This document shows, in pieces, positions 5,777 through 6,825 of a stretch of DNA of 6,825 bases. Numbering within the stretch: position 1 is the stretch's first letter; each line of letters starts with the position of its first letter. The translations under genes and the position numbers were made by a program. This stretch comes from Xanthobacteraceae bacterium (GTDB lineage Bacteria; Pseudomonadota; Alphaproteobacteria; Rhizobiales; Xanthobacteraceae), in the NCBI GenBank assembly GCA_025929595.1, contig JAICQA010000147.1, positions 1 to 6,825 of the forward strand, read 5' to 3'. Under the pieces are notes generated by a model, which was not told the origin of the DNA, searched no databases, and saw only the letters and a program-made list of their open reading frames with translations.

Positions 5777-5819
5777 TCATGGTGAGGGGCGCGGCGAAGC
5801 CGCGCGTCTCGAACCATGA
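5777..5819. repeat. Interrupted palindrome, REP-like intergenic element and likely bidirectional terminator
   Basis: The structure nests three stems: TCATGGT (5777-5783) with ACCATGA (5813-5819), GAG (5784-5786) with CTC (5808-5810), and GCGCGGC (5789-5795) with GCCGCGC (5799-5805) around the loop GAA. It fills most of the 55-bp gap between the converging hydrolase and MetE-like genes. The conserved outer arms (TCATGGTGAG and TCTCGAACCATGA) with a variable inner stem match a dispersed palindrome I recall from Bradyrhizobium and Rhodopseudomonas genomes. Only one copy is in the window, so dispersion cannot be shown here. No T tract follows; it may stop or protect both transcripts. Confidence 0.75.
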
Positions 5820-5824
5820 CGGGA

Positions 5825-6825
5825 TCAAGCCGCCTTCCGGCCCCACAGCTCCTGCGAGGCAAGGCGCGCGCCTTCGGCAAGCGAGTCCAGCTTCGCCCAC
5901 ATGACCTGCGGGTGAACGCGCTGCAACCCTTCGGTCTGTGCAAAGCCGCAGTCGGTGCCCGCGATCACATTCTCGCGGCCGAGGATCTTCGCGAAGCGGA
6001 CGATGCGCTCGGCGACAAGCTGCGGGTGCTCGACGGTCGTCGTATGATGCGTGACGACGCCGGGGATCAGAATCTTGTCCTTCGGGAATTTCACCTTCTC
6101 CCACACACGCCATTCGTGCTCGTGGCGAACATTCGCCGCCTCGATGGAATAGGCGCCCGCCTTCACTTTCAGCATGAGATCGACGATCGCCTCAAGCGGT
6201 GCGTCGGAGACATGCGGCACGTGCCAGCTGCCGAAGCAGATGTGATAGCGGATGTTGTCTTCGGGAATGCCGCGCAGCGCGTGGTTGAGCGCATCGACGC
6301 GCAGCTCGGCCCATTCGCGGTAGCGCGCCGGGCTCTGCTGCATCAGGTAGTCGTACATGTTGGCGAGCACGGCGTCGTCGACCTGCAGCACGAGTCCCGC
6401 GTTGTGGATCTCGAGATATTCCTCGCGCAGCGCGTCGGCGATGGCGAAGACATAGTCGCGCTCGTTCCCGTAAAACTCGTTCTCGGCGTCGTAGCCGGTG
6501 CTGGCCGGCGCGACGGCGGTGAGAAAGCCCTCCTGCGCCTTGTTCGCGGCGAGCGCAGCCTTCAAATCGCGGATGTTGCGGCGGACGGCATCGTGGCCGG
6601 TGTACTGGATCGGGGCGACGCAGGCATCGCCCGGCGATCCCTTCACGCCGCGCGGAAACTCGGTCTCCATGAACTCGCGGAAGCGAATACGGTCGCTGCC
6701 GAGCCAGACCGCCTCGTAGATTTTATTCGGACGATGCTCGAAGCCGCTCATGCGTTCGAGCACGTAGTTGGCCCAACTCGACTTGCCGTATTCGCCGTCG
6801 TTCACGACATCGACGCCCGCCGCAA
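5825..6825 (-). CDS. Second MetE C-domain-like zinc methyl/alkyltransferase, N-terminus outside the window
   Basis: The frame is open to the right edge and gives 332 C-terminal residues; perhaps 40 N-terminal residues are missing. The visible part begins AAGVDVVNDGEYGKSSW, matching the QveaGiDvvnDGE segment of COG0620 proteins, so the GTG at 6805 is an internal valine and not the start. Numbering from that GTG, the zinc site is His188 and Cys190 in YHICFGSW, Glu222 in SIEAANVRHEHEW, and Cys286 in GTDCGFAQ; LQVDD at 140-144 is also typical. The protein is cytoplasmic, with no membrane segment. It resembles the 3891-4991 product only over the shared motifs, so the two are from different subfamilies and not a recent duplication. 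The GTDCGF motif and inferred length also fit the epoxyalkane:coenzyme M transferase side of the family. The reaction is likely zinc-activated thiol alkylation; the substrate is unknown. Confidence 0.85.
   Translation of the reverse strand, partial: AAGVDVVNDGEYGKSSWANYVLERMSGFEHRPNKIYEAVWLGSDRIRFREFMETEFPRGVKGSPGDACVAPIQYTGHDAVRRNIRDLKAALAANKAQEGFLTAVAPASTGYDAENEFYGNERDYVFAIADALREEYLEIHNAGLVLQVDDAVLANMYDYLMQQSPARYREWAELRVDALNHALRGIPEDNIRYHICFGSWHVPHVSDAPLEAIVDLMLKVKAGAYSIEAANVRHEHEWRVWEKVKFPKDKILIPGVVTHHTTTVEHPQLVAERIVRFAKILGRENVIAGTDCGFAQTEGLQRVHPQVMWAKLDSLAEGARLASQELWGRKAA

Noticed and set aside
1..6825. Search for CRISPR arrays, tRNA or rRNA genes, insertion sequences and att sites
   Set aside because: I found no regularly spaced repeats, no tRNA-like cloverleaf, no transposase or integrase motif, and no terminal repeats. 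Base composition looks even across the genes.

Overview
The window reads as a stretch of chromosome from a GC-rich alphaproteobacterium of the Bradyrhizobium/Rhodopseudomonas type. This rests on strong G/C preference at third codon positions, on the protein families present, and on a palindromic intergenic repeat near 5777-5819 whose arms resemble a dispersed repeat I recall from Bradyrhizobiaceae genomes. The taxonomic call is an inference; no rRNA or other marker gene is present.

Layout, left to right. (1) Positions 1-332 hold the 3' end of a tungstate ABC transporter binding-protein gene (TupA type) on the + strand. (2) Positions 333-668 are non-coding, lie between convergent genes and hold several short inverted repeats. 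(3) Positions 669-3716, minus strand, carry a complete three-gene TRAP transporter transcribed dctP > dctQ > dctM: a periplasmic binding protein, a small permease and a large permease. A strong hairpin separates the binding-protein gene from the permease genes. A predicted sigma-70 promoter with a perfect 15-bp palindrome over its -10 box lies upstream of dctP. (4) Positions 3891-4991, minus strand, encode a stand-alone MetE-C-domain-like zinc protein of 366 aa. (5) Positions 5077-5769, plus strand, encode a small alpha/beta hydrolase of the methylesterase/hydroxynitrile-lyase-like group, divergent from the previous gene. (6) Positions 5777-5819 form a long interrupted palindrome between convergent genes. 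(7) From 5825 to the right edge, minus strand, lies the C-terminal 332 residues of a second, distantly related MetE-like zinc protein; its N-terminus is outside the window.

How the genes may work together (inference). The TRAP system imports an organic anion from the periplasm. The hydrolase could cleave an ester or related bond. The two MetE-like proteins keep the His-x-Cys / Glu / Cys zinc site used to activate a thiol for alkyl transfer, but the first one, which is complete, lacks the N-terminal half of canonical methionine synthase. A substrate-specific uptake and alkyl- or methyl-transfer pathway is plausible, but the substrate cannot be read from the sequence and no regulator gene is in the window. 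The tungstate gene looks like an unrelated neighbour. No mobile element, CRISPR array, tRNA or rRNA was seen.
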